32,158 nt of DNA from the NCBI GenBank assembly GCA_905235585.1, contig CAJOME010000006.1:1-32158 (forward strand), read 5' to 3'. The DNA is from an uncultured Lachnospiraceae bacterium (lineage in GTDB: Bacteria > Bacillota > Clostridia > Lachnospirales > Lachnospiraceae). The position numbers and the translations under genes were made by a program. Within the stretch, counting starts at the first letter, position 1. The number at the start of each line of letters is the position of its first letter. This document shows positions 1-9,872 of the stretch, one piece after another. The notes beneath the pieces were generated by a model, which worked only from the letters and a program-made list of their open reading frames with translations, was not told where the DNA came from and ran no database searches.

Positions 1-111
1 AACAGTAACCCTTTGAATACAACACATAATACTACACAAGGTCGGGATTTGCCATATGTCGCCTAAATCAACTAAAATATCCTTCATAGGTCATATGGAA
101 GGCAAACTCTG

Positions 112-669
112 ATGAAAGAATTATTTGAACTGTATCTTACATTTCTGAAAATAGGCGCGGTCAATTTCGGTGGCGGATATGCGATGCTCCCTCTGCTGGA
201 GGAGGAGCTGAATAAAAAGCGGGGCTGGGTCACCACAGATGAGCTCATGGACTACTTTGCGATAGGTCAGTGCACTCCGGGTATCATAGCTCTCAATGTA
301 TCCACCTTTATTGGAAATAAGAGAAGAGGTGTAGCCGGAGCAGTGACCTCTACTCTTGGCTTTCTCACCTGTCCGATCATCTTTATCATAGTGATTGCGG
401 CCTTTCTGACTAATTTCGCGGATATACCTCTGGTGCAAAACGCATTTGCGGGGATAAGGGTATGTGTGTGTGTACTTATACTCGAGGCGATACTCAGACT
501 ATGGAAGAAATCCATCGTGGACAGGCTTGCGTTTGCTGTCTATATCATCGTGTTTGTACTGATGGCATTCTCGGGGATGCTCCCGGTAAAGATACCGGCA
601 GCCGTGCTTGTGACAGCGGCAGGGGTCGCAGGTGTCCTTATAAAAGGACATAAGGAGGCGATCTCATGA
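112..669 (+). CDS. Chromate transporter family (CHR) short protein, first of pair
   Basis: ORF 185 aa; N-terminal 'KIGAVNFGGGYAMLPLLEEEL..' and 'FAIGQCTPGIIALNVSTFIG' are typical of CHR-family short-chain proteins; SD-like GGAAGG upstream. Confidence 0.88.
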   Translation: MKELFELYLTFLKIGAVNFGGGYAMLPLLEEELNKKRGWVTTDELMDYFAIGQCTPGIIALNVSTFIGNKRRGVAGAVTSTLGFLTCPIIFIIVIAAFLTNFADIPLVQNAFAGIRVCVCVLILEAILRLWKKSIVDRLAFAVYIIVFVLMAFSGMLPVKIPAAVLVTAAGVAGVLIKGHKEAIS

Positions 670-1241
670 ATACGCTCCTTCGCCTCTTTCTTGAGTTTTT
701 TAAGACAGGTCTCTTCTCCGTGGGCGGAGGGCTGGCCACTCTTCCTTTTCTGTACGAGATATCGGACAGTACCGGATGGTTCAGCCATGCCGATATAGCA
801 GATATGATAGCGGTGTCCGAGGCTACACCCGGCGCGATAGGTATAAATATGAGTACCTATGCCGGATATCATACCGCCGGGATCATCGGAGGTGTCATAG
901 CTACTTTGTCACTTGCGCTTCCGTCATTTATAGTGATACTGATAGTGGCGCATTTCCTGAGTAGGTTTAAGGGCAACAGATTTGTGGATGCGGCATTTTA
1001 CGGACTGCGTCCTGCGTCCATAGCCATGATCACCGCTGCCGGAGTAAATGTGGTAAAGATCGCGCTCATAAATATCCCGGCTTTTGAGGTTAGCAGATCC
1101 GTAGCGGATCTTTTCATATGGAAGGCTCTGATACTAGCGGTGGTGATCTTTGTTTTGAGAAAGCGTTTTAAGCTGCATCCGATATTATTCATTGCCGTAT
1201 CTGCGGTAGTAGGCATAGTGTTAAGGCTTGGCGGAGTATAG
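666..1241 (+). CDS. Chromate transporter family (CHR) short protein, second of pair
   Basis: ORF 191 aa; 'FKTGLFSVGGGLATLPFL..' and 'VSEATPGAIGINMSTYAGY'; ATGA 4-nt overlap with the previous gene. Confidence 0.88.
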   Translation: MNTLLRLFLEFFKTGLFSVGGGLATLPFLYEISDSTGWFSHADIADMIAVSEATPGAIGINMSTYAGYHTAGIIGGVIATLSLALPSFIVILIVAHFLSRFKGNRFVDAAFYGLRPASIAMITAAGVNVVKIALINIPAFEVSRSVADLFIWKALILAVVIFVLRKRFKLHPILFIAVSAVVGIVLRLGGV

Positions 1242-1265
1242 TTTATAGGATAAGGTGAGGGTAAT

Positions 1266-2057
1266 ATGACAGGAACTGTGATTCTAGGACTTTTGATACC
1301 TTTTGCGGGAACAACACTCGGAGCCGCAACGGTTTTTTTCATGAAAAACGATATGCCGGAAAAGCTGCAGAAGACATTGCTCGGATTTGCATCCGGGGTT
1401 ATGGTGGCAGCTTCCGTGTGGTCGCTGCTTATCCCGTCAATGGAGATGTCCGGTATGCCCGAACAGCTTTCTTTTGTGCCTGCGGCTATCGGAATGGCAT
1501 TTGGTATGGGATTTCTGCTTGTCATGGATGAGGTGATACCGCATCTGCATCTTAATACTGATGTGCCGGAAGGTACACACGGAGGAGAAAGCCGGCTTTC
1601 ACGTCCTATAATGCTGATACTTGCCGTAACTCTTCACAACTTGCCGGAGGGTATGGCAGTAGGTGTAGTTTTCGCCGGCGCACTTTCGGGGAATACAGAG
1701 GTTTCCTTTGCGGGAGCCATGTCGCTTGCCATAGGTATTGCCATACAGAATTTCCCTGAAGGAGCCATCATATCAATGCCGCTAAAAGGTACGGGAATAT
1801 CTAAAGCAAGGGCTTTCTGTTACGGGACTCTTTCGGGCGCGGTAGAGCCTTTGGGAGCCCTGCTGATGATAGTACTGTCGAGCCTGCTCACACCGATTCT
1901 GCCTTATTTTCTTTCATTCGCAGCAGGCGCTATGATATATGTAGTGATAGAAGAGCTTATACCCGAAGCCTCAGAGGGATTGCATACTAACCTCTCCACT
2001 ATAGGCTTCGCGGCAGGCTTCATACTGATGATGATACTCGATGTGGCTCTGGGATAA
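1266..2057 (+). CDS. ZIP family metal transporter
   Basis: 263 aa; 'LHNLPEGMAVGVVFAGAL' and 'IAIQNFPEGAIISMPL' are the paired HNxPEG / QNxPEG motifs of ZIP transporters. Confidence 0.93.
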   Translation: MTGTVILGLLIPFAGTTLGAATVFFMKNDMPEKLQKTLLGFASGVMVAASVWSLLIPSMEMSGMPEQLSFVPAAIGMAFGMGFLLVMDEVIPHLHLNTDVPEGTHGGESRLSRPIMLILAVTLHNLPEGMAVGVVFAGALSGNTEVSFAGAMSLAIGIAIQNFPEGAIISMPLKGTGISKARAFCYGTLSGAVEPLGALLMIVLSSLLTPILPYFLSFAAGAMIYVVIEELIPEASEGLHTNLSTIGFAAGFILMMILDVALG

Positions 2058-2059
2058 GG

Positions 2060-3088
2060 TCAGCTTACGGACACTTCCCCGGAGAGCACCTTTCTGTAAT
2101 CCTCGAGATTTTTCTTTAAAAGCTCGGGAGTGGACAGCTCATAGGGGCATTTTGCCGTACACTGACGACAGTTTATACAGTCGTCTATCTTAGCCATATT
2201 CTGCTGCCATTCTTCGCTGAGCCATGCAGCCGAGGGAGCACGTCTTAAGAGAAGTGACATCCGGGCGCAGTTGTTTATCTTTATACCTGCGGGACATGGC
2301 ATACAGTAGCCGCAGCCCCTGCAGAAATCACCCGCAAGCTCTTTACGTTCTTTTTCTATGTAAGCTTTCAACTCACCGGACATCGTGGGGGTAGCTTTCA
2401 TATATGACAGCCATTCCTCAAGCTCACTCATATGCTGCACTCCCCAGATGGGCAGCACATTATCGTACTCGGTCATAAATGCCATAGCCGCATCGGAGCG
2501 GGTGATCAGTCCTCCGGCGAGTCCCTTCATGGCGATGAATCCGACATTGTGCTCCTTACACATATTTACCAGCTTTATTTCTTTTTCTCCCGACAGATAG
2601 CTGAAAGGAAACTGCATGGTTTCATACAGACCGCTTCGTACAGCCTCATATGCGACCTCTATCTTGTGAGCAGTGATCCCTATATGTCTTATCTTTCCCT
2701 GATCCTTTGCCTCAAGCATACATTCATACATACCCGTGCCGTCACCGGGGGCATAGCATTGATTTACGCAATGAAACTGGTATATATCTATGTAGTCTGT
2801 GCGGAGCTTCTTTAGCGAGTTATCAAGATCCGAGCGAAACTTATCAGGATCGGTTGCCATCGTCTTGGTGGCGATAAATATCCTGTCACGCATACCTTCA
2901 AAGGCTATGCCCATCTTTTCCTCACTGTCACTGTAGGCACGCGCGGTATCGAAGTAGGTCATGCCGCCCTCATAAGCTCTGCGAAGTATACGGACTGCGG
3001 TGTCCGTATCATCACGCTGGATCGGCAGTGCGCCGAAGGCATTCTGCGGTACTTTTATCCCTGTGCTTCCCAATAATATATCCTGCAT
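2060..3088 (-). CDS. Aldo/keto reductase with C-terminal 4Fe-4S ferredoxin-type domain
   Basis: 342 aa; AKR motifs ('TYFDTARAYSDSEEKMG', 'DYIDIYQFHCVN') and C-terminal Cys clusters 'CRGCGYCMPCPAGI' and 'CINCRQCTAKCPYEL'; SD AGGAG upstream. Confidence 0.92.
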   Translation of the reverse strand: MQDILLGSTGIKVPQNAFGALPIQRDDTDTAVRILRRAYEGGMTYFDTARAYSDSEEKMGIAFEGMRDRIFIATKTMATDPDKFRSDLDNSLKKLRTDYIDIYQFHCVNQCYAPGDGTGMYECMLEAKDQGKIRHIGITAHKIEVAYEAVRSGLYETMQFPFSYLSGEKEIKLVNMCKEHNVGFIAMKGLAGGLITRSDAAMAFMTEYDNVLPIWGVQHMSELEEWLSYMKATPTMSGELKAYIEKERKELAGDFCRGCGYCMPCPAGIKINNCARMSLLLRRAPSAAWLSEEWQQNMAKIDDCINCRQCTAKCPYELSTPELLKKNLEDYRKVLSGEVSVS

Positions 3089-3112
3089 TTTATTTCTCCT
3101 GTATCAAATGTT

Positions 3113-3238
3113 GTTGAGGTCAAAACCTCTGAGCACTGTTTACTATGCTTACGCATGGCTACCCGGCAAGCTGACTCTGGCTAGCGTATCTTAAGTAACC
3201 GGATCAAATGCCTGCCTGCTCAACTGATGGCACGTGCC
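3113..3238 (-). promoter_or_regulatory. Structured 5' leader of the aldo/keto reductase (candidate cis-regulatory RNA)
   Basis: Complementary segments GTTGAG(C)/CTCAAC and GCTCA, GTTACT/AGTTTAC-type imperfect stem with TACGC/GCGTA, ATGC-GTAA-GCAT tetraloop, GAGGT-TTTG-ACCTC hairpin, palindrome GGCACGTGCC; lies between a strong minus-strand promoter and the CDS. Confidence 0.45.
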
Positions 3239-3263
3239 GAAAAAGCCTGGGTGTACTCACATC

Positions 3264-3291
3264 ATTATATAGGCTATTTCCCGAACGTCAA
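3264..3291 (-). promoter_or_regulatory. Sigma-A-type promoter for the aldo/keto reductase
   Basis: Minus strand TTGACG (3291-3286), 16-bp spacer, TATAAT (3269-3264). Confidence 0.65.
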
Positions 3292-3346
3292 AGTACAAAA
3301 AAACATACTGGTAATTTTGACGGTTATTTACTATAATAACAGAATT

Positions 3347-4525
3347 ATGGATACTTCAGAGATATTAAGGCAGCTTGCCGTCATAGTAGTGGCTGCAAAG
3401 TTCTTCGGACTTGTAGCAAGAAAAATACATGCGCCTCAGGTGGCGGGAGAGATAGTGGCAGGGCTCATCATAGGACCGAGCCTTTTGGGAATAGTACAGC
3501 CTTCGGATTTTCTCTCCGGGATGTCGGAGATAGGCGTGATCATGCTGATGTTTACGGCAGGGCTTGGCACAGACATAAGGCAGCTTAAGGAGACGGGGGT
3601 AAAGGCGACCGTGATAGCATGTGCCGGAGTCTTTATTCCGCTTATATGCGGCACGATACTCTATATGTGCTTTTACGGCTTTTCGCATGTCGGCTCCGAG
3701 GCTTTTTACAAGGCGGTGTTCGTAGGTACCATACTCACGGCGACCTCCGTATCGATCACTGTGGAAGCATTAAAGGAGCTGGGACATCTTTCGGGAAAGA
3801 TAGGCACTACGATAATGAGTGCCGCTATCATAGACGATGTCATAGGCATCATAGTACTTACCATAGTGATAGGGTTTAAAGATCCGAGTGCCGATATCGT
3901 CTCGGTAATACTGCATACGGTACTTTTCTTCGTATTTGCTATCGGAGTCGGGATCATCACCTATCATATATTCAAATGGGTAGACAGACGTTATCCGCAT
4001 ACGAGGCGTATACCCATTATGGGAATGGCACTTGCGTTTATACTGGCTTATATCGCGGACAGCTATTTTTCGGTAGCTGATATCACGGGTGCGTATATAG
4101 CTGGGGTGATACTTTCATCACTTGACGATTCGGACTATATATCAAGAAGAGTGGATATCAATTCATATATGCTTTTCGGCCCCGTATTCTTCTGCTCGAT
4201 AGGCCTGCAGACGGATGTAAGGACTCTGGACAGTACCATACTTTTGTTTTCGATAGGATTTGTGATCGTCGGTCTCTTGTCCAAGATACTCGGATGCGGA
4301 AGTGTATCAAAGCTTATGGGATATACCTGGGCTGATTCGTTTAAGATCGGCGTGGGGATGATGACCAGAGGCGAGGTAGCCCTTATCGTGGCGCAGAGGG
4401 GACTTGCGGCAGGTATGATGAATCAGGCCTATTTTACTGCCGTGATCCTGCTCATCATAGCAAGCTCCATCATTACACCAATAGTACTCAAGATACTTTA
4501 TGAGAAGTATCCGGAAGCGGCATAG
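3347..4525 (+). CDS. Cation:proton antiporter (CPA2 / Na+/H+ exchanger family)
   Basis: ORF track starts at 3227, but the first 40 residues are not membrane-antiporter-like; 'MDTSEILRQLAVIVVAAKFFGLVARKIHAPQVAGEIVAGLIIGPSLLG' is the typical N-terminus; ATG at 3347. Confidence 0.9.
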   Translation: MDTSEILRQLAVIVVAAKFFGLVARKIHAPQVAGEIVAGLIIGPSLLGIVQPSDFLSGMSEIGVIMLMFTAGLGTDIRQLKETGVKATVIACAGVFIPLICGTILYMCFYGFSHVGSEAFYKAVFVGTILTATSVSITVEALKELGHLSGKIGTTIMSAAIIDDVIGIIVLTIVIGFKDPSADIVSVILHTVLFFVFAIGVGIITYHIFKWVDRRYPHTRRIPIMGMALAFILAYIADSYFSVADITGAYIAGVILSSLDDSDYISRRVDINSYMLFGPVFFCSIGLQTDVRTLDSTILLFSIGFVIVGLLSKILGCGSVSKLMGYTWADSFKIGVGMMTRGEVALIVAQRGLAAGMMNQAYFTAVILLIIASSIITPIVLKILYEKYPEAA

Positions 4526-4531
4526 CATCAT

Positions 4532-4768
4532 ATGTATTTCAGCAAAAATACGCACATCCTTTCATACGCGCTTATGGCATCTGCCGTTATAAGGCTTGCG
4601 ATAGCGGCGGCTTTTCTGATAGCGTTCGGCGTCGTACAGATGCAGACGGTCGCGCTGTCCGGCAGGAATGTCAGCATAGTGTGGACCTCAGTGATCTTTC
4701 ACATGACCGAAACCGTAGGGCTTATTCTGCTCTCGGTCTATCTGTCAAAGCACTACAGAGGACTGTGA
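4532..4768 (+). CDS. Small membrane protein, unknown function
   Basis: 78 aa with two hydrophobic segments, 7 bp after the antiporter, same strand. Confidence 0.6.
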   Translation: MYFSKNTHILSYALMASAVIRLAIAAAFLIAFGVVQMQTVALSGRNVSIVWTSVIFHMTETVGLILLSVYLSKHYRGL

Positions 4769-4787
4769 CAGAAGGAGAGCATAAGCC

Positions 4788-5495
4788 GTGTCTGTCTTAT
4801 TCTGTAATTTCACGGGAGTATATATAAACGAGGATATCACTTCAGAGGGTACGCTGCTCGATCTCAGCGATCTGTCCGGTACAAAAATGTATATAGATGA
4901 GGGAGCAGAGGTCGAGATACGCAAAAGAACCGATGGACTTATATGTGCGAAGGATGAGGTTGCCGTAAAGTCATCTGACGAAGACTGCAATATGATCTGC
5001 CGGCATACCGGCAGCTTGGGATACAGACTGCGGTTTCTCGATAACGGCAATTACCATTATATGACGAGGATATTGGCATCATATGTGGATGAACCCTTTG
5101 ATCTTATTACCTTCGATCATCACAGTGATGATCAGAGTCCTGCTTTTGGCGGAATAAAGTCGTGCGGTTCATGGAGACGGGATATAACCGCTGAAAATCA
5201 CAGGCTCGAAAGCTCCATGCTGGTACAAAGATACGATGAATTTGATGCGGTCTATACTCCTTCGGAACTTCCTTTATATATTTCCATAGATAAGGATATA
5301 CTGTCCGATAAAGTACTCACTACAAACTGGGATCAGGGGGATATGACTTTGGAGCAGCTGTTCGAGCTGCTTGACAGGCTTATCAGGGAAAGGGAGATCA
5401 TAGCCGTCGATGTGTGCGGCGAAGACCTGCCGGAAAACCCCTATGAAAAAAATAAAGAATTTAATAAGGCTATGATGCAGTATATCTACAGGTAG
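4788..5495 (+). CDS. Arginase/agmatinase-fold-like (UPF0489-type) protein
   Basis: 235 aa, GTG start with AAGGAG upstream; 'LITFDHHSDDQSPAF' and 'YISIDKDIL' resemble ureohydrolase-fold metal-binding motifs. Confidence 0.65.
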   Translation: MSVLFCNFTGVYINEDITSEGTLLDLSDLSGTKMYIDEGAEVEIRKRTDGLICAKDEVAVKSSDEDCNMICRHTGSLGYRLRFLDNGNYHYMTRILASYVDEPFDLITFDHHSDDQSPAFGGIKSCGSWRRDITAENHRLESSMLVQRYDEFDAVYTPSELPLYISIDKDILSDKVLTTNWDQGDMTLEQLFELLDRLIREREIIAVDVCGEDLPENPYEKNKEFNKAMMQYIYR

Positions 5496-5517
5496 GCAAG
5501 TATGCCGCCCATGCTCA

Positions 5518-8500
5518 CTATGAGGCAATATCCTTGGCTGTATGAGCCAGAGCTGAAGCCAGCATCAGCTTTATCCTGTTGAGCTGGTTGACCTCCGAAG
5601 CTCCCGGGTCATAGTCTATGGCGACGATGTTTGCCTCGGGATGGATCTCCCGTACCTTCTTTATCACACCTTTACCCACCACATGATTGGGGAGGCATGC
5701 GAAAGGCTGCACACAGACTACGTTTTCCACGCCTGAGTGTATGAGCTCCATTATCTCGCCCGTAAGGAACCAGCCTTCTCCGGTCTGATTGCCTATATCG
5801 ACTATAGGCTCCGCGAGTGACACTATATCCGTGATCCTCGTATGAGGGGTAAAGTGTGTGGATGAAGCGAGCACCTTTGAAGGGTAGCTTCTGAGTCTGT
5901 TTATCACCCATATCAGAAACTTGTTTATTCTCTCTGCTTTCTTTGACTGACCGAGATAATCTCCCTTATATACCTGATTGTAAAAGCTGTATCCGAAGAA
6001 ATCTATCAGGTCGGGTACTACCGGCTCGGCCCCTTCCGACTCGAGGAGCTCCACCAGGTGGTTGTTTGCGGCGGGCATATATTTGACGAGGATCTCTCCG
6101 ACTATGCCGACTCTCGGCTTTTTGAGATCCTCCTTTATGGGGAGAGCATCAAATTCCTTTATTATCCTGCGACACAGCCTTTTATATTTTCCATAGGACA
6201 GGCTGCCTGATGAAATGAAATCCTGAGCTTCCTTCAGGAGCTTTTTATGAAGAGCATCCGCAGAGCCCTTCTTCAGCTCATAGGGACGCATACGGTACAG
6301 ACATTTCATAAAGAGGTCACCTATCTCGGCACCGTATACCATGCGTATCGCAAAGGCCGGATTGAGCTTAAAGCCCGGATTGGGCTCGAGACCCACAGCG
6401 TTTAGTGAGATAACGGGTATCTGCTCCATGCCGGCTTTTTTCAGCGCGCGACGTATGAACGCAACATAGTTTGTGGCACGGCATCCGCCTCCTGTCTGGC
6501 TCATTATGACTGCAGTACGGTCGAGGTCATATTCTCCTGAGAGCAGAGCGGACATTATCTGTCCCACTACCATCAACGAAGGGTAGCACGCGTCGTTATT
6601 CACGTATTTCAGCCCGGTATTTACCGCCTCATGACCGTCGTTATCGAGGAAGACAAAGTTGTATCCCTCGGCACGCATCGCAGGCTCAAGCACATCAAAG
6701 TGTATGGGAGACATCTGCGGAGCTATGATGGTATACTTTTGGTCGCGCATTTCCTCGGTAAAGAGTACACGTCGCTGATCGAGAGGCTTGACGACTCTTT
6801 CGGTCTCATTCATATCCCTTACCCGCAAGGCTGCAAGAAGAGAGCGTACCCGGATACGGGCGGCTCCGAGATTATTGACCTCATCTATCTTGAGGCAGGT
6901 GTATATCTTATCACCCGACTCAAGTATCTCAGACACCTGATCGGTAGTCACGGCATCCAGACCGCATCCGAAGGAGTTGAGCTGTATCAGGTCGATGTCA
7001 TCGCGGTGCTTTACAAAGGAGGCTGCGGCGTAGAGCCTTGAGTGATACATCCACTGGTCTATGACCCTCAAAGGACGTTCCACCTTGCCGAGATGAGATA
7101 CCGAATCCTCCGTGAGCACAGCCACCCTGTGTGAGGTGATGAGTTCAGGAATACCGTGATTTATCTCGGGATCGATATGATAAGGACGTCCGGCGAGCAC
7201 TATGCCGCGGCCGTTATTTTCTTCTATCCATTTGATCGTCTCTTCACCCTTTGCGGCGACTTCTTTTCTGTAGGCCGCCTGCTCGTCCCATGCATCAAAT
7301 ACAGCCCGTACTATCTCTTCGGGGTCTGCCTCAGGCAGAGCCTCGATCAGTCTTGGATAGATATCCTCGGGGCTGTCGAAGGCTATAAAAGGATTTCTGA
7401 AATCTATGTTGTTTGCCTTCAGATCCTCGACATTATTCTTTATATTCTCAGAATATGAGGTTACGATGGGGCAGTTGAAATGGTTGCCTGCCTCCTCAAA
7501 CTCATTTCTTTCATAAAAAAGCGATGGATAAAAGATGAATTTTATGCCGTTATTGATAAGCCACTGTATATGCCCGTGAGCAAGCTTCGCGGGATAGCAT
7601 TCGGATTCAGAGGGTATTGATTCTATACCGAGCTCATATATGTTGTGGCTTGCGGGAGGTGAGAGTATTACTCTGTAGCCCAGCTTCGTAAAGAATGTGA
7701 ACCAGAAAGGATAGTTCTCATACATATTTAACGCGCGGGGGATCCCTACTGTGCCTCTCGGCGCGTCATAGCCCTCCAAAGGCTCATATCTGAATATCCG
7801 CTTCATCTTCCAGTCAAAGAGATTGGGGACATCCTCATTTGTCTTTGAGCGACCGAGTCCCTTTTCACAGCGGTTGCCGGATATGAAGGTGCGGCCTCCG
7901 GTGAAGCGGTTTATAGTGAGTCTGCAGTGATTGGTGCATCCCTGACATTTGGTCATCGAGGTGGTAAACTGCAGATCCCTTATCTCATTTATGGAGAGCA
8001 TGGTGGAGTCCGTGCCCTCTGCATGTCTTTCCTTTGCGATGAGTGCGGCACCAAAGGCTCCCATTATACCGGCGATGTCGGGACGTACTACCTCCACTCC
8101 GGCTATGCGCTCAAGAGAGCGGAGTACGGCATTGTTGTAGAATGTGCCGCCCTGGACTACGATCACCCTGCCGAGTTCATCGGCATCAGATACCTTTATT
8201 ACCTTGAAGAGTGCGTTCTTTATCACGGAATATGCAAGACCCGCGGAGATGTCATCGACACCGGCACCTTCCTTCTGCGCCTGCTTTACCTTGGAATTCA
8301 TGAAAACCGTACATCTCGTACCGAGATCTATGGGATGCTCGGCAAAGAGTGCGGCACCCGCGAAATCCTCGACCGACATATTCAGCGACTTGGCAAAGGT
8401 CTCAAGGAAGGAGCCGCAACCGGATGAGCAGGCCTCATTAAGCATCACAGAGTCCACCGTATGGTTTTTGATGCGGATACACTTCATGTCCTGACCGCCG

Positions 8501-9762
8501 ATATCAAGTATGCAGTCCACATCCGGACGGAAATGGGCTGCAGCATAGTAGTGCGCCACAGTCTCTACTTCTCCCTCATCAAGCTTGAGCGCGGACTGTA
8601 TGAGTGCTTCTCCGTAGCCTGTGGAGCAGGCTCCGGCTATGCGCACACTGTCAGGCTTCTTATCGTAAATGTCCTTTATCGAAGCTATGGCTGTGAGCAG
8701 GGGAGAGCCGTTATTATTTGAATAAAAGGAATAGAGCAGATCTCCGTCCTCCGATATAAGGGCGCACTTTGTGGTGGTCGATCCGGCGTCTATACCGAGA
8801 TAGGCATTGCCGCTGTAGCTTTCAAGCGGAGCCTTTTTTACCGTCGCAAGAGCATGTCTTTCTTCAAAGCTCCTGTATTCATCCTCATTCGCAAAAAGAG
8901 GCTCCATACGCGCCACTTCAAACTCAAGATGGATCGGGGATCTGAGCATCTCGACCATATCCGATAGGGGGCGGGTGTGCTCTTCGTCATGACTCATCGC
9001 AGAGCCTATGGCTGCGAAGAGATGCGAATTCTCCGGCATGATGGCGTGCTCGTCATCCAGCTTTAAGGTACGGATAAAAGACGCGCGGAGCTCAGACAAA
9101 AAGTGCAGCGGTCCGCCGAGGAAGGCTACATGTCCTCTGATCGGCTTGCCACAGGCAAGACCGGAAATGGTCTGGTTTACAACCGCCTGAAATATGGAGG
9201 CAGCAAGGTCTTCCTTTCTTGCGCCCTCATTGATGAGCGGCTGTATATCGGATTTTGCGAACACACCGCAACGGGCGGCTATGGTATAGAGCGAACCGTA
9301 GTCCTTTGCCAGTTCATTGAGTCCTGTGGCATCGGTCTGCAGCAGTGAGGCCATCTGGTCTATAAATGAGCCCGTACCTCCGGCGCATATACCGTTCATA
9401 CGCTGCTCTATATTGCCGTTTTCAAAATAGATGATCTTGGCATCCTCACCGCCGAGCTCTATGGCAACATCAGTCTGTGGAGCGTAGTGCTTTAAGGCGG
9501 TGGATACCGCCACGACCTCCTGACTGAAGGGGACATCTATCGCATCCGCAAGGGTCAGACCGCCGGAGCCCGTGATCACGGGAGCCACGGTCACATCGCC
9601 TGTCACCTTGAACGCGTCCTCTATAAGGTCGGCGAGGGTCTCCTTTATATTTGCAAAGTGTCTGCGGTAGTCAGAAAAAAGGATATTCATATCCTCGTCC
9701 ATGAGGACTACCTTGACTGTGGTAGAGCCTATATCTATACCGAGTGAATGCAAGTCTTCCAT
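5518..9762 (-). CDS. Large acyl-CoA dehydratase activase-type protein (two BcrA/BadF/HgdC ASKHA domains plus DUF2229/HgdB-like region)
   Basis: 1414 aa; duplicated '[17 protein letters not shown]' / '[17 protein letters not shown]' phosphate motifs, '[13 protein letters not shown]' and '[13 protein letters not shown]', central '[16 protein letters not shown]', C-terminal '[11 protein letters not shown]'. Confidence 0.93.
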   Translation of the reverse strand: MEDLHSLGIDIGSTTVKVVLMDEDMNILFSDYRRHFANIKETLADLIEDAFKVTGDVTVAPVITGSGGLTLADAIDVPFSQEVVAVSTALKHYAPQTDVAIELGGEDAKIIYFENGNIEQRMNGICAGGTGSFIDQMASLLQTDATGLNELAKDYGSLYTIAARCGVFAKSDIQPLINEGARKEDLAASIFQAVVNQTISGLACGKPIRGHVAFLGGPLHFLSELRASFIRTLKLDDEHAIMPENSHLFAAIGSAMSHDEEHTRPLSDMVEMLRSPIHLEFEVARMEPLFANEDEYRSFEERHALATVKKAPLESYSGNAYLGIDAGSTTTKCALISEDGDLLYSFYSNNNGSPLLTAIASIKDIYDKKPDSVRIAGACSTGYGEALIQSALKLDEGEVETVAHYYAAAHFRPDVDCILDIGGQDMKCIRIKNHTVDSVMLNEACSSGCGSFLETFAKSLNMSVEDFAGAALFAEHPIDLGTRCTVFMNSKVKQAQKEGAGVDDISAGLAYSVIKNALFKVIKVSDADELGRVIVVQGGTFYNNAVLRSLERIAGVEVVRPDIAGIMGAFGAALIAKERHAEGTDSTMLSINEIRDLQFTTSMTKCQGCTNHCRLTINRFTGGRTFISGNRCEKGLGRSKTNEDVPNLFDWKMKRIFRYEPLEGYDAPRGTVGIPRALNMYENYPFWFTFFTKLGYRVILSPPASHNIYELGIESIPSESECYPAKLAHGHIQWLINNGIKFIFYPSLFYERNEFEEAGNHFNCPIVTSYSENIKNNVEDLKANNIDFRNPFIAFDSPEDIYPRLIEALPEADPEEIVRAVFDAWDEQAAYRKEVAAKGEETIKWIEENNGRGIVLAGRPYHIDPEINHGIPELITSHRVAVLTEDSVSHLGKVERPLRVIDQWMYHSRLYAAASFVKHRDDIDLIQLNSFGCGLDAVTTDQVSEILESGDKIYTCLKIDEVNNLGAARIRVRSLLAALRVRDMNETERVVKPLDQRRVLFTEEMRDQKYTIIAPQMSPIHFDVLEPAMRAEGYNFVFLDNDGHEAVNTGLKYVNNDACYPSLMVVGQIMSALLSGEYDLDRTAVIMSQTGGGCRATNYVAFIRRALKKAGMEQIPVISLNAVGLEPNPGFKLNPAFAIRMVYGAEIGDLFMKCLYRMRPYELKKGSADALHKKLLKEAQDFISSGSLSYGKYKRLCRRIIKEFDALPIKEDLKKPRVGIVGEILVKYMPAANNHLVELLESEGAEPVVPDLIDFFGYSFYNQVYKGDYLGQSKKAERINKFLIWVINRLRSYPSKVLASSTHFTPHTRITDIVSLAEPIVDIGNQTGEGWFLTGEIMELIHSGVENVVCVQPFACLPNHVVGKGVIKKVREIHPEANIVAIDYDPGASEVNQLNRIKLMLASALAHTAKDIAS

Positions 9763-9838
9763 AATCGATCAACCTCTTAAGTGCATCTTTAAAACAAGCT
9801 GTCATGCACAGTACTATTCTCTATGACATCAGTTCTTC

Positions 9839-9867
9839 ATAATATCACAGATCGTCAGATTGTTAAA
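9839..9867 (-). promoter_or_regulatory. Possible promoter of the 1414-aa activase gene
   Basis: Minus strand TTTAAC (9867-9862), 17-bp spacer, TATTAT (9844-9839); -35 matches the consensus at only 3/6. Confidence 0.3.
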
Positions 9868-9872
9868 CTCGG

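Noticed and set aside
3227-3346. 40-aa N-terminal extension of the antiporter ORF
   Set aside because: Overlaps the divergent promoter region; the family N-terminus fits ATG 3347.
6631-8721. Series of plus-strand ORFs (6631-7041, 7156-7458, 7927-8427, 8461-8721) antisense to the 1414-aa gene
   Set aside because: Shadow ORFs from codon bias of the minus-strand gene; compositions (Y/G/I-rich) are not protein-like and no SD signals are evident.
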